Positions 7,791 to 17,442 of a DNA stretch of 64,000 nucleotides are shown piece by piece (position 1 is the first letter of the stretch; every line of letters begins with the position of its first letter). The position numbers and the translations under genes are program-made. The DNA is taken from the NCBI GenBank assembly GCA_963775245.1, contig CAVZID010000040.1:434001-498000 (forward strand), given 5' to 3'. This DNA is from CAVSWT01 sp963775245. GTDB taxonomy: Bacteria > Bacteroidota > Ignavibacteria > Ignavibacteriales > Ignavibacteriaceae. Below the pieces are notes generated by a model. It worked only from the letters and a program-made list of their open reading frames with translations. It made no database searches and was not told the origin of the DNA.

Positions 7791-9437
7791 TTAATGCGCT
7801 GAACCGGTCTTTGCTTTTACAATTGCATTTAAAGATTTAATTCTTGAAAAAATAAAAACTCCACCAAGAAATGCCGCAATAGTCATGAGCAAAAAGAATA
7901 ATTTTTTATCATCAAAACTATCCCAGAAGCTGGTCATAATTCCTGCAACTTTGCCACCGAGAGAAGTTGATAAAAACCATCCACCCATCATTAATGCAGT
8001 TGTTCTGGCCGGCGCTAATTTGGAAACTAACGATAAACCTATTGGGCTTAAAAATATTTCACTTACTGTAAACACACCATAAGTTAAAAATAACCAGATA
8101 GCTGTAGTTTTATGTGTGTATACCGACGGCACAGACATAATAGCGAAAACCATAATCAAAGAGGATAAACCTGATATAAACAACGCATACCCAAATTTGG
8201 AAGCAGTGGTTGGTTCTTTACCTCGCCGCCTAAGCCACGCAAATAACCCAACAATAATAGGTGTAAGCACAATTATGAAAAAAGGATTTATAGATTGAAA
8301 CAATTCCGCATTTGCCAATTTAACATCTTGTCCTTTAGCAGGCCATTCATCTTTCGGTAGGTTTTCAAAATAAGGATCAGGCCCTTCAACCATCTCAGCT
8401 TTACCGGAAGAATCTGTAACAACTTTCAATTGTGCATCAACTTTTTCAACTAACCTTGGATTAGTGTTAGCACTTTGCAGCATATCAATTCTTTCAGCAG
8501 GGCCGGCTAATATAGGTGCAATTTCTCTATCTGTATAAGTTTGTGCCCATATAGTTAATGAAGTAGCATTCTGATTATAAATTGTCCAGAATATTATTGA
8601 CACGGTAAAAATAAAAAGTAATGCTCCAATACTTTTTTTATCCTGGCCGGCAGACTTCTTCCACAAAGAAACATAGAAAGATATTACAGGTATACAAGCA
8701 AATATAAAAGCGTCATTGGAATTAGAACCGAACACATTACCTGGTATTATCCAGCCAATAACAGCAAAAATAATTGCCGGAAGAAAAACATAAAGAAATA
8801 TTTTCATCATTGGCATGTCTTCTTTTTCCATAGGCTTTTTAACATCGGCAAATTTGATATGTTTAAGGCCGGTCGATATCCAAATTAAGGCGAGAACTAA
8901 TCCGACTCCGGCTGCAGAAAAAGCATAGCCCCATCCATAATTATTTCTCAAATAAGCAGCAACAAAATTACAAACTAGTGCTCCAATATTTATTCCCATA
9001 TAAAAGATATTGTAAGCTGAATCCTTTAAAGGTTTTAATTCTTCTGTATTATAAATAATCCCTAATAAAGTACTAATGTTTGGTTTAAAAAATCCGTTAC
9101 CGACTATTATAAGTGCCAATGATATAAACATTGCGGTGTCACCAGGTATTGCTAAACCAAAATAACCGGCTGCCATCAATGATCCGCCTATATATATTGA
9201 TCTTATATATCCGAGATAACGGTCAGCTAAAAGCCCCCCTATGAATGGAGTTAAATAAACAAGCGCAATAAATGATCCAACAATATCGGCTGCTGTTCTT
9301 GTGTCAAAACCTTTTCCGCCGGATTTAGAATCAATTAGGAAAAGAAGTAATATTCCTACCATTAAATAGTAGCCAAAGCGCTCCCACATTTCTGTAAAAA
9401 ATAAAACATAAAGACCGCGGGGATGTTTTTTTAACAT
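7791..9437 (-). CDS. POT/PTR family proton-dependent oligopeptide transporter
   Basis: This 548-residue inner-membrane protein of the major facilitator superfamily should import di- and tripeptides with protons. The N-terminus has the POT signature TEMWERFGYY (about 15-24), carrying the conserved E-x-x-E-R motif on helix 1. The family motif FYMGINIGALVCNFVAAYL follows near 140. About 12-14 hydrophobic segments are visible. A longer hydrophilic loop sits near residues 300-375, between two membrane segments, as in Bacteroidota homologues. The gene is a single unit with its own terminator and a 450-base upstream gap. Substrate range cannot be told from sequence. Confidence 0.93.
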   Translation of the reverse strand: MLKKHPRGLYVLFFTEMWERFGYYLMVGILLLFLIDSKSGGKGFDTRTAADIVGSFIALVYLTPFIGGLLADRYLGYIRSIYIGGSLMAAGYFGLAIPGDTAMFISLALIIVGNGFFKPNISTLLGIIYNTEELKPLKDSAYNIFYMGINIGALVCNFVAAYLRNNYGWGYAFSAAGVGLVLALIWISTGLKHIKFADVKKPMEKEDMPMMKIFLYVFLPAIIFAVIGWIIPGNVFGSNSNDAFIFACIPVISFYVSLWKKSAGQDKKSIGALLFIFTVSIIFWTIYNQNATSLTIWAQTYTDREIAPILAGPAERIDMLQSANTNPRLVEKVDAQLKVVTDSSGKAEMVEGPDPYFENLPKDEWPAKGQDVKLANAELFQSINPFFIIVLTPIIVGLFAWLRRRGKEPTTASKFGYALFISGLSSLIMVFAIMSVPSVYTHKTTAIWLFLTYGVFTVSEIFLSPIGLSLVSKLAPARTTALMMGGWFLSTSLGGKVAGIMTSFWDSFDDKKLFFLLMTIAAFLGGVFIFSRIKSLNAIVKAKTGSAH

Positions 9438-9891
9438 TAGAACCTCATCTTTTAAATTTTAATAAGTGATAAATAAATATTTTCTGCCGGGGAACTATTT
9501 GAAATGAATTTAAGAAAGTAAGCAAAACTATTTTCTGATTTTATGTTAAGTTGGTTCTAAATATAATTTATTTAACCATTTTTTCATAATTAAAATTGGA
9601 TGATTAATTCATCCTTTATGAAATCAACAAAGTTAATGTTAAAGTTCAAGAGTAAGTTTAAGATTATCAAAGCATGCATTCATTTATTAAATCTTGAATT
9701 TTATAATCTTGTTATCTTAAAAATTTCTAAACTTTTAATTTTCCAATCGAAAATTCTTTTAATCAAGTCATCATTCAATCTTGTACTTTTAAAATCTTGC
9801 AATCTTTAAATTTTTATATTTAACACCTATTTAACTTAAGTCATAATTGAGTTTCTTGTTTAAGAAAACACCATTCTATATATTTGGTTTT
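9438..9891. other. Intergenic 454 bases, low-complexity AAGATT-rich
   Basis: The interval separates the divergent transporter and PASTA genes. From about 9640 to 9810 the minus strand carries many loose copies of CAAGATT/AAGATT spaced irregularly. The open frame that can be read here on the plus strand has low-complexity Leu/Lys/Ile composition and no start context, so I do not call a gene. Promoters for both flanking genes should lie here, but none is clear. Confidence 0.5.
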
Positions 9892-10653
9892 ATGAAAAAT
9901 TTCCTTAAAAGCAATTTTGTAAAGAATACTTTTTTAGTTTTTGCCGTAATAATTGTATTCCTATTAGCTTTAAATTATTTAATAATGCCCTGGTATGTAA
10001 GCAGGCCGGAGAAGAGAGTTCCTAATGTGGTAGGGTTAAAAGAAGTGGAAGCTTTTTCTTTACTTAAGAATGCTGATCTTAACCCGGTAATCTCGGACAC
10101 CACTTATGATCAGAAATATCCTGAGGGTACAATCATTCTTCAAAAACCTGAAAACGGGAAAATAGTAAAAGAAGGTAGAAATATTTATCTCTTTATCAGC
10201 GGGGGTGAGCCAACTGTTACAGTTCCTATACTTAAAGGAAAATCTATTAACGAAGCGAAGTTTACACTTGAAAGAATAGGGCTTAAATTGGGTGACATAC
10301 AGGAAAATGTTTCTAATCATCCCAGGAATATGATTTTCGATCAGCAATATGCAGAAGGGACGCCTTTAAAGAAAGGAGCATCGGTTGGAGTGACTATAAG
10401 TGTAGGCAAAGGTGAAACAGGAGAAATTATTGTGCCCGATTTAATTGGTAAATCGGTTACAGAAGCAGAAAGAATTTTAGCTGACAGCACTTTGAAAGTT
10501 GGAAAAATAAATTATCAGCGTTCGTTTTCACTTTTACCAAATACGATTTTAGATCAATATCCAAGCAAAGGAAATAAAGTTAATAGGGGTGACGCTATTG
10601 ATCTGTTTGTGACTAAATCAGCAGAACAGCAACAAGAAATTTTAGAGAAGTAA
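9892..10653 (+). CDS. Membrane-anchored protein with three PASTA domains
   Basis: The protein has a short cytosolic N-terminus, one membrane helix (FLVFAVIIVFLLALNYLI), and three PASTA repeats outside, starting RVPNVVGLKEVEAFSLL, TVPILKGKSINEAKFTLE and IVPDLIGKSVTEAERIL. PASTA domains bind muropeptides or penicillin-like ligands in Ser/Thr kinases and PBPs; here there is no kinase or transpeptidase domain. I chose the ATG at 9892 over the upstream TTG at 9847 because the latter adds 15 residues with no family likeness. The stop abuts the rpe start directly (TAAATG), so the two genes are co-transcribed and probably translationally coupled. Confidence 0.85.
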   Translation: MKNFLKSNFVKNTFLVFAVIIVFLLALNYLIMPWYVSRPEKRVPNVVGLKEVEAFSLLKNADLNPVISDTTYDQKYPEGTIILQKPENGKIVKEGRNIYLFISGGEPTVTVPILKGKSINEAKFTLERIGLKLGDIQENVSNHPRNMIFDQQYAEGTPLKKGASVGVTISVGKGETGEIIVPDLIGKSVTEAERILADSTLKVGKINYQRSFSLLPNTILDQYPSKGNKVNRGDAIDLFVTKSAEQQQEILEK

Positions 10654-11313
10654 ATGGGAATTTTAGCACCTTCAATTTTAGCAGCAGACTTATCGAATCT
10701 TTCCCAGCAAATAAGATTAGCAGAGCTAGGCGGAGCAGGCTGGATCCATTGTGATATTATGGATGGGCATTTTGTTCCAAACATCACATTCGGCCCAATA
10801 ATAGTTAAAGCTGCTCACAAATCAACAAAGCTTCCTTTAGATGTTCATTTGATGATTGAACACCCTGAAAAATATATTGAACAGTTTGCTGAAGCCGGTG
10901 CAAGTTCCATTACAGTTCATCAGGAAGCTGTAATTCACCTTAACAGAACTGTACAGCATCTTAAAGAGCTAAATGTTAAAGCCGGTGTTTCTATTAATCC
11001 TTCAACACCAATAAATACTTTAAGAGATATTGCTGAATATGTTGATATGGTTTTAATTATGTCTGTTAACCCCGGGTTTGGTGGACAATCTTTTATTACA
11101 AATTCTTTAAGAAGAGTAAGGGAAACTGTTAAACTTCGTGAAGAAATGAATGCAAATTTTTTAATAGAAATAGACGGCGGTATCGATAAGCATACAATTA
11201 AAGCTGCGCAGGAAGCAGGCTGTGATGTTTTTGTTACCGGTTCTGCAGTATTTCATTCTGATAATGTTACTGCTGCAGCATTGGAGCTGAAAAATTTAAT
11301 TAGCGGCAAATAG
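10654..11313 (+). CDS. rpe: Ribulose-phosphate 3-epimerase
   Basis: This 219-residue TIM-barrel enzyme interconverts ribulose 5-phosphate and xylulose 5-phosphate in the pentose phosphate pathway. Signatures are the N-terminal APSILAADLSNL, the metal and catalytic segments HCDIMDGHFVPNITFGP (about 33-49), DVHLMIEHPE (about 65-74), VNPGFGGQSF (about 140-149) and EIDGGID (about 172-178). These give the expected two His and two Asp ligands. The start codon directly follows the stop of the PASTA gene, suggesting translational coupling. Full length, no oddities. Confidence 0.97.
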   Translation: MGILAPSILAADLSNLSQQIRLAELGGAGWIHCDIMDGHFVPNITFGPIIVKAAHKSTKLPLDVHLMIEHPEKYIEQFAEAGASSITVHQEAVIHLNRTVQHLKELNVKAGVSINPSTPINTLRDIAEYVDMVLIMSVNPGFGGQSFITNSLRRVRETVKLREEMNANFLIEIDGGIDKHTIKAAQEAGCDVFVTGSAVFHSDNVTAAALELKNLISGK

Positions 11314-11479
11314 AAAGTTTTTTAATTTATAGTTAAACACAACATTTCAATTCAACTTCTTTTTATCTTAAGTTAAAAACTGCAAGTACACATTGTTATA
11401 TTATATAAACAGTATAAAAAACAATTGATGAGTTTTAAAAGATTAAAAGAATAAGATAAATAATTACACCGGAGATAAA

Positions 11480-12646
11480 ATGAAATTAGCTTTAATTGGC
11501 GGAGATATAGTTACTCCTTTTAGATTAATAAAAAATGGAACAGTTTTAATTGATAATCAAAAAATTTATAAAATCGGGAAAGCTCAAGATGTTATTTTAC
11601 CCGATGATTGTGAAGCAATTGATGTAAGCGGAAAAATTATAGCTCCCGGTTTTGTTGACTTGCTTGTTCACGGCGGCGGCGGTTCCGGATTTGCAGATGA
11701 AAACGATAACAGCATTGAAATAGTTAGTCAATATTTTTTACAAAATGGATCAACAACAGTGTTGGCTTCATTATTTGCTAAACCTGAACAGTTGTTATTA
11801 AATGATTTGAGAAGAGTTGCTGATTATATTGAAAGCCATCCTGAATCGAATATAAAAGGCATCCACATGGAAGGGCCGTATCTTAACAAAGATTTAAAAG
11901 GGGCGATGAATGAAAGTTATTTATGGCAGCCTTCTATTGAATCATGGAATAAAATGTGGGAAGCATCCAAAGGGCAAATTAAAATAATGACTATTGCTCC
12001 GGAACTTCCAGGCGCAATTGAAGTGATGAGAGAAGCTTCAAGTCAAGGTGTGGTTTTATCAATTGGACATTCGATGGCTAACTATGATGAAATAGAATTA
12101 GCAATAGATAATGGAGCAGCTCATGTTACTCATATCTTTAATGCAATGCGTCCTTTTCATCACCGTAATCCGGGAGTAATTCTCGGTGCTCTTCTTAGAA
12201 ATGAATTAAAGATTGAATTGATTGCTGATACTTTACATGTTCATCCGGCGGTTATGGAATTGCTTTTGAAATTAAAAGGAGCCAGCGGAATTATTTTGGT
12301 TTCAGATTCAATCAGAGCCGGCGGAATGCATGAGGGTGAATATGAATTTGCAGATCAAAAAGTTTTTATGAAAGCAAAGAGAGCATATCTTGAAGATGGA
12401 ACCCTTGCCGGCAGCACACTTACTCTAAATGTTGCAATAAAGAATATGGTTGAAACTGCAAACGCAAAAGTAACCGAAGCATTTAGAATGGCCTCGTTAA
12501 ACAGCGCCAAAGTAATTAATCTTGATCATAAAAAAGGAATACTTGCCAGCGGAAAAGATGCAGATATTGTTGTGCTGAATGAAAACTATGATGTAGAGAT
12601 GACTATACTTTCCGGTAAAGTTGCATATAAAAAAGTGAATAAGTAA
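11480..12646 (+). CDS. nagA: N-acetylglucosamine-6-phosphate deacetylase
   Basis: The enzyme removes acetate from N-acetylglucosamine 6-phosphate, feeding nagB. The 388 residues fit the amidohydrolase family. Visible motifs are DLLVHGGGGSGF (the usual H-x-H metal pair is replaced by VHG, typical of NagA), IHMEGPYLN with the metal-binding Glu, IGHSMANYDE and HIFNAMRPFHHRNPG with metal and substrate His residues, and LVSDSIRAGG with the catalytic Asp. A GGAG Shine-Dalgarno-like sequence precedes the ATG (ACCGGAGATAAAATG). It stands alone, separated from nagB at 5.2 kb; recycling of peptidoglycan or chitin sugars is the likely use. Confidence 0.96.
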   Translation: MKLALIGGDIVTPFRLIKNGTVLIDNQKIYKIGKAQDVILPDDCEAIDVSGKIIAPGFVDLLVHGGGGSGFADENDNSIEIVSQYFLQNGSTTVLASLFAKPEQLLLNDLRRVADYIESHPESNIKGIHMEGPYLNKDLKGAMNESYLWQPSIESWNKMWEASKGQIKIMTIAPELPGAIEVMREASSQGVVLSIGHSMANYDEIELAIDNGAAHVTHIFNAMRPFHHRNPGVILGALLRNELKIELIADTLHVHPAVMELLLKLKGASGIILVSDSIRAGGMHEGEYEFADQKVFMKAKRAYLEDGTLAGSTLTLNVAIKNMVETANAKVTEAFRMASLNSAKVINLDHKKGILASGKDADIVVLNENYDVEMTILSGKVAYKKVNK

Positions 12647-12869
12647 ACTGTATATGTAATAAAAAGATTGATTCAATACCTAAAATCAATTACATTTCTT
12701 TTGATAATTTTAGATGACTTATTAAAAAAACTTTAATACATACCATAAATTCTATCCTCTTAAAGGACATTGCAGATATTGCATAAAAGCAATTGTATGC
12801 ATAGTTCTATCTAAACTCTAATAAAAGAGTAATATAAAATATTTTAAATAATTTCGGGAGAAATTTAAA

Positions 12870-13937
12870 TTGGAAAAATTAATTTCATTAGGATGGAATA
12901 CATTTTTTGAGAATCAATATAAAAATTATAAAAACGATGGATTCATTCCGGCAAGAGTTGCTGTTGAACACAAACAGCGGTATTTACTTTATACTGAAAA
13001 AGGAGAACTAACTGGTGAAGTAACCGGAAAATTATTATATGCTTCAAATGCCAATTCGGAATTACCTAAAACCGGGGATTGGGTTGTGGGAGTATTGTTT
13101 GAAGATGAAAATAAAATAATTATCCATGATGTACTGGAAAGAAAGACTAAGCTGTCAAGAAAATCTTCAGATAAAAAAACTGATGAGCAAATCATTGCTG
13201 CAAATGTGGATATTGTTTTTATTGTCCAAAGCCTTGATAATAATTTTAATCCAAATAGGATTGACAGGTATTTAACAGCTGTCATTGAAAGCGGTGCGGA
13301 GCCAATTATAATTTTGAATAAATCGGATTTAATTGAAAATCCAAAAGAGAAAATAACTCAATTAAAAGATAGAGAAATTAAAGTTCCTATTTTATTGATG
13401 AGTGCTCAAAAAGGTTATGGAGTTAATGAAATAAAACAATACTTGAAAGAAGGAATAACTGCTGTTTTTACAGGTTCATCCGGAGTGGGTAAATCAACAA
13501 TTATAAATTATTTACTTGGGAAAGAATTAATAAAAACTCAGGAAATAAGTTCATCTGTTCTAAAAGGTAAACATACTACCACAAAAAGAGAATTAATTCT
13601 TTTGCCGGATGGCGGAGTTTTAATTGATACTCCTGGTATGCGCGAATTTCAGATTTGGAATGTTTCGGAAGGATTAGAATCTACTTTTAATGATATAGAA
13701 TCATTAGAGATAAAATGTAAGTTTAAAGATTGTACACATACTGTAGAAACGGGTTGTGCAGTTCTTGAAGCTTTGAATAACGGTTCTTTATCTAATGAAA
13801 GATACAAAAGTTATAAAAAGCTTCAGAAAGAATTATTGTATCTCGAAGAAAGGCAAAGCTTCGCTGCAAAACAAAAACAGAAACAGTTATCAAAACAGAT
13901 TAATAAATATCTAAAGGAGTTTTATAAATACAAGTAA
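12870..13937 (+). CDS. rsgA: Ribosome biogenesis GTPase RsgA
   Basis: RsgA is a circularly permuted GTPase that checks late maturation of the 30S subunit. The order is an OB-fold domain (about 25-85), the permuted G motifs with NKSDL (G4, about 150), GSSGVGKSTIINYLL (G1, about 204-218) and DTPGMREF (G3, about 252-259), then a zinc-binding tail CKFKDCTHTVETGC, and a basic C-terminus. At 355 residues it is slightly longer than the E. coli protein. The start is TTG, supported by CGGGAG about 10 bases upstream; no in-frame ATG is nearby. The palindrome array begins about 20 bases after the stop. Confidence 0.95.
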   Translation: MEKLISLGWNTFFENQYKNYKNDGFIPARVAVEHKQRYLLYTEKGELTGEVTGKLLYASNANSELPKTGDWVVGVLFEDENKIIIHDVLERKTKLSRKSSDKKTDEQIIAANVDIVFIVQSLDNNFNPNRIDRYLTAVIESGAEPIIILNKSDLIENPKEKITQLKDREIKVPILLMSAQKGYGVNEIKQYLKEGITAVFTGSSGVGKSTIINYLLGKELIKTQEISSSVLKGKHTTTKRELILLPDGGVLIDTPGMREFQIWNVSEGLESTFNDIESLEIKCKFKDCTHTVETGCAVLEALNNGSLSNERYKSYKKLQKELLYLEERQSFAAKQKQKQLSKQINKYLKEFYKYK

Positions 13938-13957
13938 TAGAGATATGATAAATTAAA

Positions 13958-14136
13958 ATAATGTCACCTCTTCGAGGTTTTTATTACATTCATTAAAATG
14001 GTTGTTATAATAATGGTAACCCTTCGGGTTTATATAAAAGAAGATGTAGTTTGAATATATGAATATGATAACACCGAAGGTGTGACATTATTATAGAATA
14101 ATATTATTACATCATTTTAAAAAACCACGAAGTGGT
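13958..14136. repeat. Left palindrome cluster (A-B-C-D) of a REP-like array
   Basis: Four 13-nt hairpins with 5-bp stems and a TTC or GAA triloop occur in order: A ACCTC-TTC-GAGGT (13966-13978), B AACCC-TTC-GGGTT (14018-14030), C ACACC-GAA-GGTGT (14071-14083), D ACCAC-GAA-GTGGT (14124-14136). A and B point one way, C and D the other. A, B and C carry an ATAATG(T/G)-like flank on the outer side; D has a weaker one. The cluster lies between rsgA and the IS200-type transposase and mirrors the cluster after that gene. Confidence 0.85.
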
Positions 14137-14212
14137 GATATAAAAAAATAAACAACATTCCTTATATTAAGGATTGAATATTTAGCAATAAAAATAAGGA
14201 AGGGGTCAAAAT

Positions 14213-14674
14213 ATGCCTGGTACATTTTCGCAGATTTATATCCAAGTAGTATTTGCAGTAAAAGGCAGAGAGAACTTAATTGGGAAAAAATGGAAGGATG
14301 ATCTAAATAAATACATAGCCGGAATTATAAAACGTAAAGGACAAAAATCAATAATCGTAAATGGAATGCCTGACCACATTCATTCTTTTATTGGTCTAAA
14401 ACCTTCAATGGCAATATCGGATTTAGTAAGAGATATAAAAAATAATTCAACAAATTTTATAAATGAAAATAGATTTGTAGCTGGTAAATTTTCATGGCAG
14501 GAAGGCTACGGAGCTTTTTCGTATTCACACTCACATATAAGTAGAGTTTTTAATTATATAAAGAATCAAGAAGAGCATCATAAGAAAAGAACATTTAGAG
14601 ATGAGTATCTTAAGTTGTTGAAAAAGTTTGAGATAGAGTACAATGAAAAGTATCTGTTCAAATGGATAGAATAA
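14213..14674 (+). CDS. IS200/IS605-type Y1 HUH transposase, RAYT-like
   Basis: This 153-residue protein has the HUH nuclease motif DHIHSFIGL (about 58-66) and the catalytic-Tyr helix SRVFNYIKNQEEHHKKRTF (about 116-134) of single-strand Y1 transposases. Such enzymes cut and rejoin one DNA strand at hairpins. No tnpB partner is present. The gene is bracketed by clusters of identical small palindromes, and the ATAATGTCA flank of the first downstream palindrome overlaps its stop codon. That arrangement fits a REP-associated tyrosine transposase, which may move or maintain the palindromes. The start is ATG after AAGGAAGGGG, a strong ribosome binding site. The frame is intact and full length, so it may be active. 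Confidence 0.88.
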   Translation: MPGTFSQIYIQVVFAVKGRENLIGKKWKDDLNKYIAGIIKRKGQKSIIVNGMPDHIHSFIGLKPSMAISDLVRDIKNNSTNFINENRFVAGKFSWQEGYGAFSYSHSHISRVFNYIKNQEEHHKKRTFRDEYLKLLKKFEIEYNEKYLFKWIE

Positions 14675-15349
14675 TGTCACCTCTTCGAGGTTTATTTTAT
14701 CTTCTTCACAAAATGTATTATAATAATGTCAGCCCTTCGGGCTTAATTAGAATGTAATACATAACATTACAATTAAAATCATTTTAAAGGGTAAAACACC
14801 GAAGGTGTGAAATTATTATAGAAATAGTAAAACAAAAATATCGAAACCGCGAAGTGGTGGCATTAGGAAAATGCTATTATTTGTGAAAAATAATGTTACC
14901 TCTTTGAGGTTCTTATTGCCCACATTGTAATAGATGTTATAATAATGACAACCCTTCGGGTTTGTATTGACGAGATTTAAATAAAGAACACCGAATGAGT
15001 GATAATATTATAGCAAATAGAACTAAATGGTAGTTGAAACACCGAAGGTGTGAAATTATTATAGAATATTTAGTAAGACAAATATATTGAAACCACGAAG
15101 TGGTGGCATTAGGAGAATGCTATTATTTGTGAAAAATAATGTTACCTCTTCGAAGTTCGTATTGCTCACATTCTAATAGATGTTATAATAATGACAATCC
15201 TTCGGGTTTGTATTGACGAGATTTAAATAAAGAACTCCGAACGGGTGATAATATTATAGCAAATAGAATTAATGGTAGATAAAACACCGAAGGTGTGAAA
15301 TTATTATAAAATATGTAGTAAGACAAATATATTGAAACCACGAAGTGGT
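14671..15349. repeat. Right palindrome array, three A-B-C-D units, two in tandem (about 246 bp)
   Basis: The same four hairpin types recur three times. A: 14679, 14898, 15144. B: 14731, 14950, 15196. C: 14796, 15039, 15284. D: 14846, 15092, 15337. Two weaker C-like copies lie at 14988 and 15234. The last two units are a tandem repeat of about 246 bp. Stems vary with kept pairing: AGCCC/GGGCT in B2 against AACCC/GGGTT elsewhere, and G-T wobble in D2 and B4. Loops vary only TTC to TTT. One copy (A4) has a stem mismatch. This conservation of pairing points to a folded nucleic acid as the recognised form. Confidence 0.87.
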
Positions 15350-15418
15350 GACATTATTCTTGAGGATGAAATTATAATAATGATTGAATTAAATGATTTT
15401 CCGGTTTAACTTACAGCC

Positions 15419-16082
15419 ATGAAAATCAAAGCAATTATAACCGGAACAACGGGAATGGTTGGTGAAGGTGTTTTACATGAATGCCTCAACCATCCTGATG
15501 TTGAAGAAGTGCTTATTAATAAATAGGAGAAGCGGAAATTTTAAGCACCCAAAATTAAAAGAAATCATTCACAACAATTTTTATGACTTCACTGATATTA
15601 AAATTGATTTGATTGGATACAATGCTTGTTTCTTTTGTCTTGGAACAACTTCTGTTGGGAAAAAAGAAGACGAATACACAAAAATAACTTTTGATATTAC
15701 AAAGGCTTTAGCAGATACTCTTGTTAAACTAAATCCGGATATGACATTCTGTTATATTTCCGGTGCCGGTACAGATAGTTCTGAAAAGGGAAGGACTATG
15801 TGGGCAAGAGTTAAAGGCAGAACTGAAAACTATATTATGAATTTAGGCTTTCGCCAGGCTTTTGCTTTTCGTCCCGGAATAATAATTCCAACAAAAGGAC
15901 TTAAAAATACTTTAAGCTTTTATAAATATTTATTCTTTCTTTTACCGGTTGTTAAAATATTTCTTCCAAAACATATCTGTTCTTTAAATGAAATTGGTTT
16001 GGCAATGATAAATTCTGTGAATAAAGGTTATGATAAAAATGTTTTGGAGGTTGGGGATATTGTTAAGTTGGCAAAGAATTAA
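15419..16082 (+). pseudogene. NAD(P)-binding epimerase-like protein, broken by a +1 frameshift
   Basis: The reading frame from the ATG at 15419 gives a Rossmann start (AIITGTTGMVGEGVLHECL, G-x-x-G-x-x-G) but stops after about 35 codons at a TAG near 15524. The remainder continues in the next frame from about 15515 (INRRSGNFKHPKLKEIIH...) to 16082, with SGAGTDSSEKG and WARVKGRTENYIM, which correspond to the Ser and Lys regions of atypical short-chain dehydrogenases. The joined length is 664 nt, one base more than a multiple of three. Removing one A restores a smooth 220-residue protein. It may be a decayed gene or a single-base sequence error. Substrate unknown. It lies between the palindrome array and the IS256 element. 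Confidence 0.75.
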
Positions 16083-16089
16083 TATAAAA

Positions 16090-16097
16090 TATTAATT
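16090..16097. repeat. Left target-site duplication of the IS256-family element
   Basis: TATTAATT lies immediately before the left inverted repeat and recurs at 17529-17536 immediately after the right one. Eight bases is a usual duplication length for IS256. The motif is AT-rich, so chance identity cannot be fully excluded. Confidence 0.6.
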
Positions 16098-16134
16098 GAG
16101 ACTGTAAAATAATTTGTGTAAATGGCATTATTCA

Positions 16135-17368
16135 TTAGAGGAAAGGCTCCAGTCTTTCCTCAAAGTTAATAGAAAAATTGGAAAGAACAATAGCCCAGTT
16201 TCTAATCGGCATAGTCCATTTTTTAGATAAATCTCTGTAAGCAAGATACAGCATTTTTTTGAGTGCATCATCATTCGGGAACAATGATCTTGCCTTGGTT
16301 ACTTTTCTGAACTGGCGGTGTACCGCTTCAACAGCATTGGTTGTGTAAATTATAGTTCTGATTTCTTCAGGGTACTTGAAAAAGGTTGCCAGATTATTCC
16401 AGTTACCTCTCCAGGATTTTAGAGCCAATGAATATTTTTTAGACCAGTTATCTTCAAGTAAATTTAAATTCTCTAAAGCAGCTTCTTCTGTTGGTGCTGT
16501 GTAAACAGTTTTTAATTGCTTCATAAATTCTTTCTGATCTTTAGAAGCAATGTATTTGAGGGTGCTGCGGATTTGATGAATAACACATAGCTGGATTTCT
16601 GTCTTTGGAAAGACAGTCTGTATGGCATCAGGAAAACCTTTCAGTCCATCTATGCAGGCAATAAGGATATCCTTTACTCCACGGTTGTTAAGTTCAGTTA
16701 AGAACGCTTAGCCAGAAGTTTGCTCCTTCAGCCTCTCCAACCCAAAGGCCAAGTAGATCTTTTCTGCCGCTAAGTTCTACTCCCAGACACGTATAGGCAG
16801 CCTTTGAGGCCACTTTCTTTGTTGATTCGTCTCTTACTTTGTAATGGATAGCATCAAAGAAAACTATTGGATAAATCCCTTCAAGAGGACGATTCTGCCA
16901 CTCTGTTGCAATGTGAACTATCTTATCAGTAATATTGGAAATCAAGGTGGCTGAAACATCTAAGCCATACATCTCTTGAACATGTGATTGTATATCTCTG
17001 GTAGTCATTCCTTTTGCGTACATAGAGATTATCTTATCCTCAATAGGGCCTATGGTTCTTTCATACTTCTTGACAATGATTGGATCAAATTCTCCATTAC
17101 GGTCTCGTGGAACGGTAATCTCGATTTCTCCATTATCGTTCTTCAGAGTCTTACGGGTTTTTCCATTTCTGCTATTGCCGTTATTCTTTCCGGCTGGGGA
17201 ATATTTTTCATAGCCGAGTTGTTCGGTTAGCTCAGCTTCCAGCATCTGTTCTAAGGATTTTGCCATTAGCTTTTTAATAGCTCCATCCTTACCCATTAAA
17301 TCATTGTAATTTTTGGCTTTGGCTAGATTGGCTTTTAACTGCTCGATCATTTCATCGGTGAGTTCCAT
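16135..17368 (-). pseudogene. IS256-family transposase, +1 frameshift
   Basis: The N-terminal part (17368 to about 16694) has the family start with ELTEQLGYEKY and the DDE Asp in VFFDAIHYKVRDE. The C-terminal part continues in another frame (about 16693 to 16135) with IACIDGLKGFPDAI (second Asp), CVIHQIRSTLKYI, SWRGNWNNL, and IYTTNAVEAVHRQFRKVTK with the catalytic Glu. Joined, it is about 410 residues, the normal length. The break is at CTTAACTGA (near 16693); deleting one A gives the expected VLTELNNRG. IS256 transposases are not known to need frameshifting, so this copy is inactive or the base is an error. Confidence 0.88.
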
Positions 17369-17442
17369 GATGTGTAAACTTCTTTTGGATTTAAGTTAAA
17401 CATATTATTTATTTTCCCAAAAGCAATACCGCTTTCGAGTGC

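Noticed and set aside
9600..9809. A 69-codon open frame in the transporter-PASTA gap
   Set aside because: Low-complexity Leu/Lys/Ile/Phe composition over AAGATT-type repeats, no ribosome binding site, no recognisable domain.
16680..16700. Programmed +1 frameshifting at CTT-A sites (IS256 CTTAACTGA and epimerase CTTATTAATAAATAG)
   Set aside because: Two of the frameshifted genes have CTT followed by A near the break, like the Ty1 slip site, but the others do not, and in E1 and the exported protein the stop lies many codons past the break. IS256 transposases do not use recoding. Error or decay is simpler.
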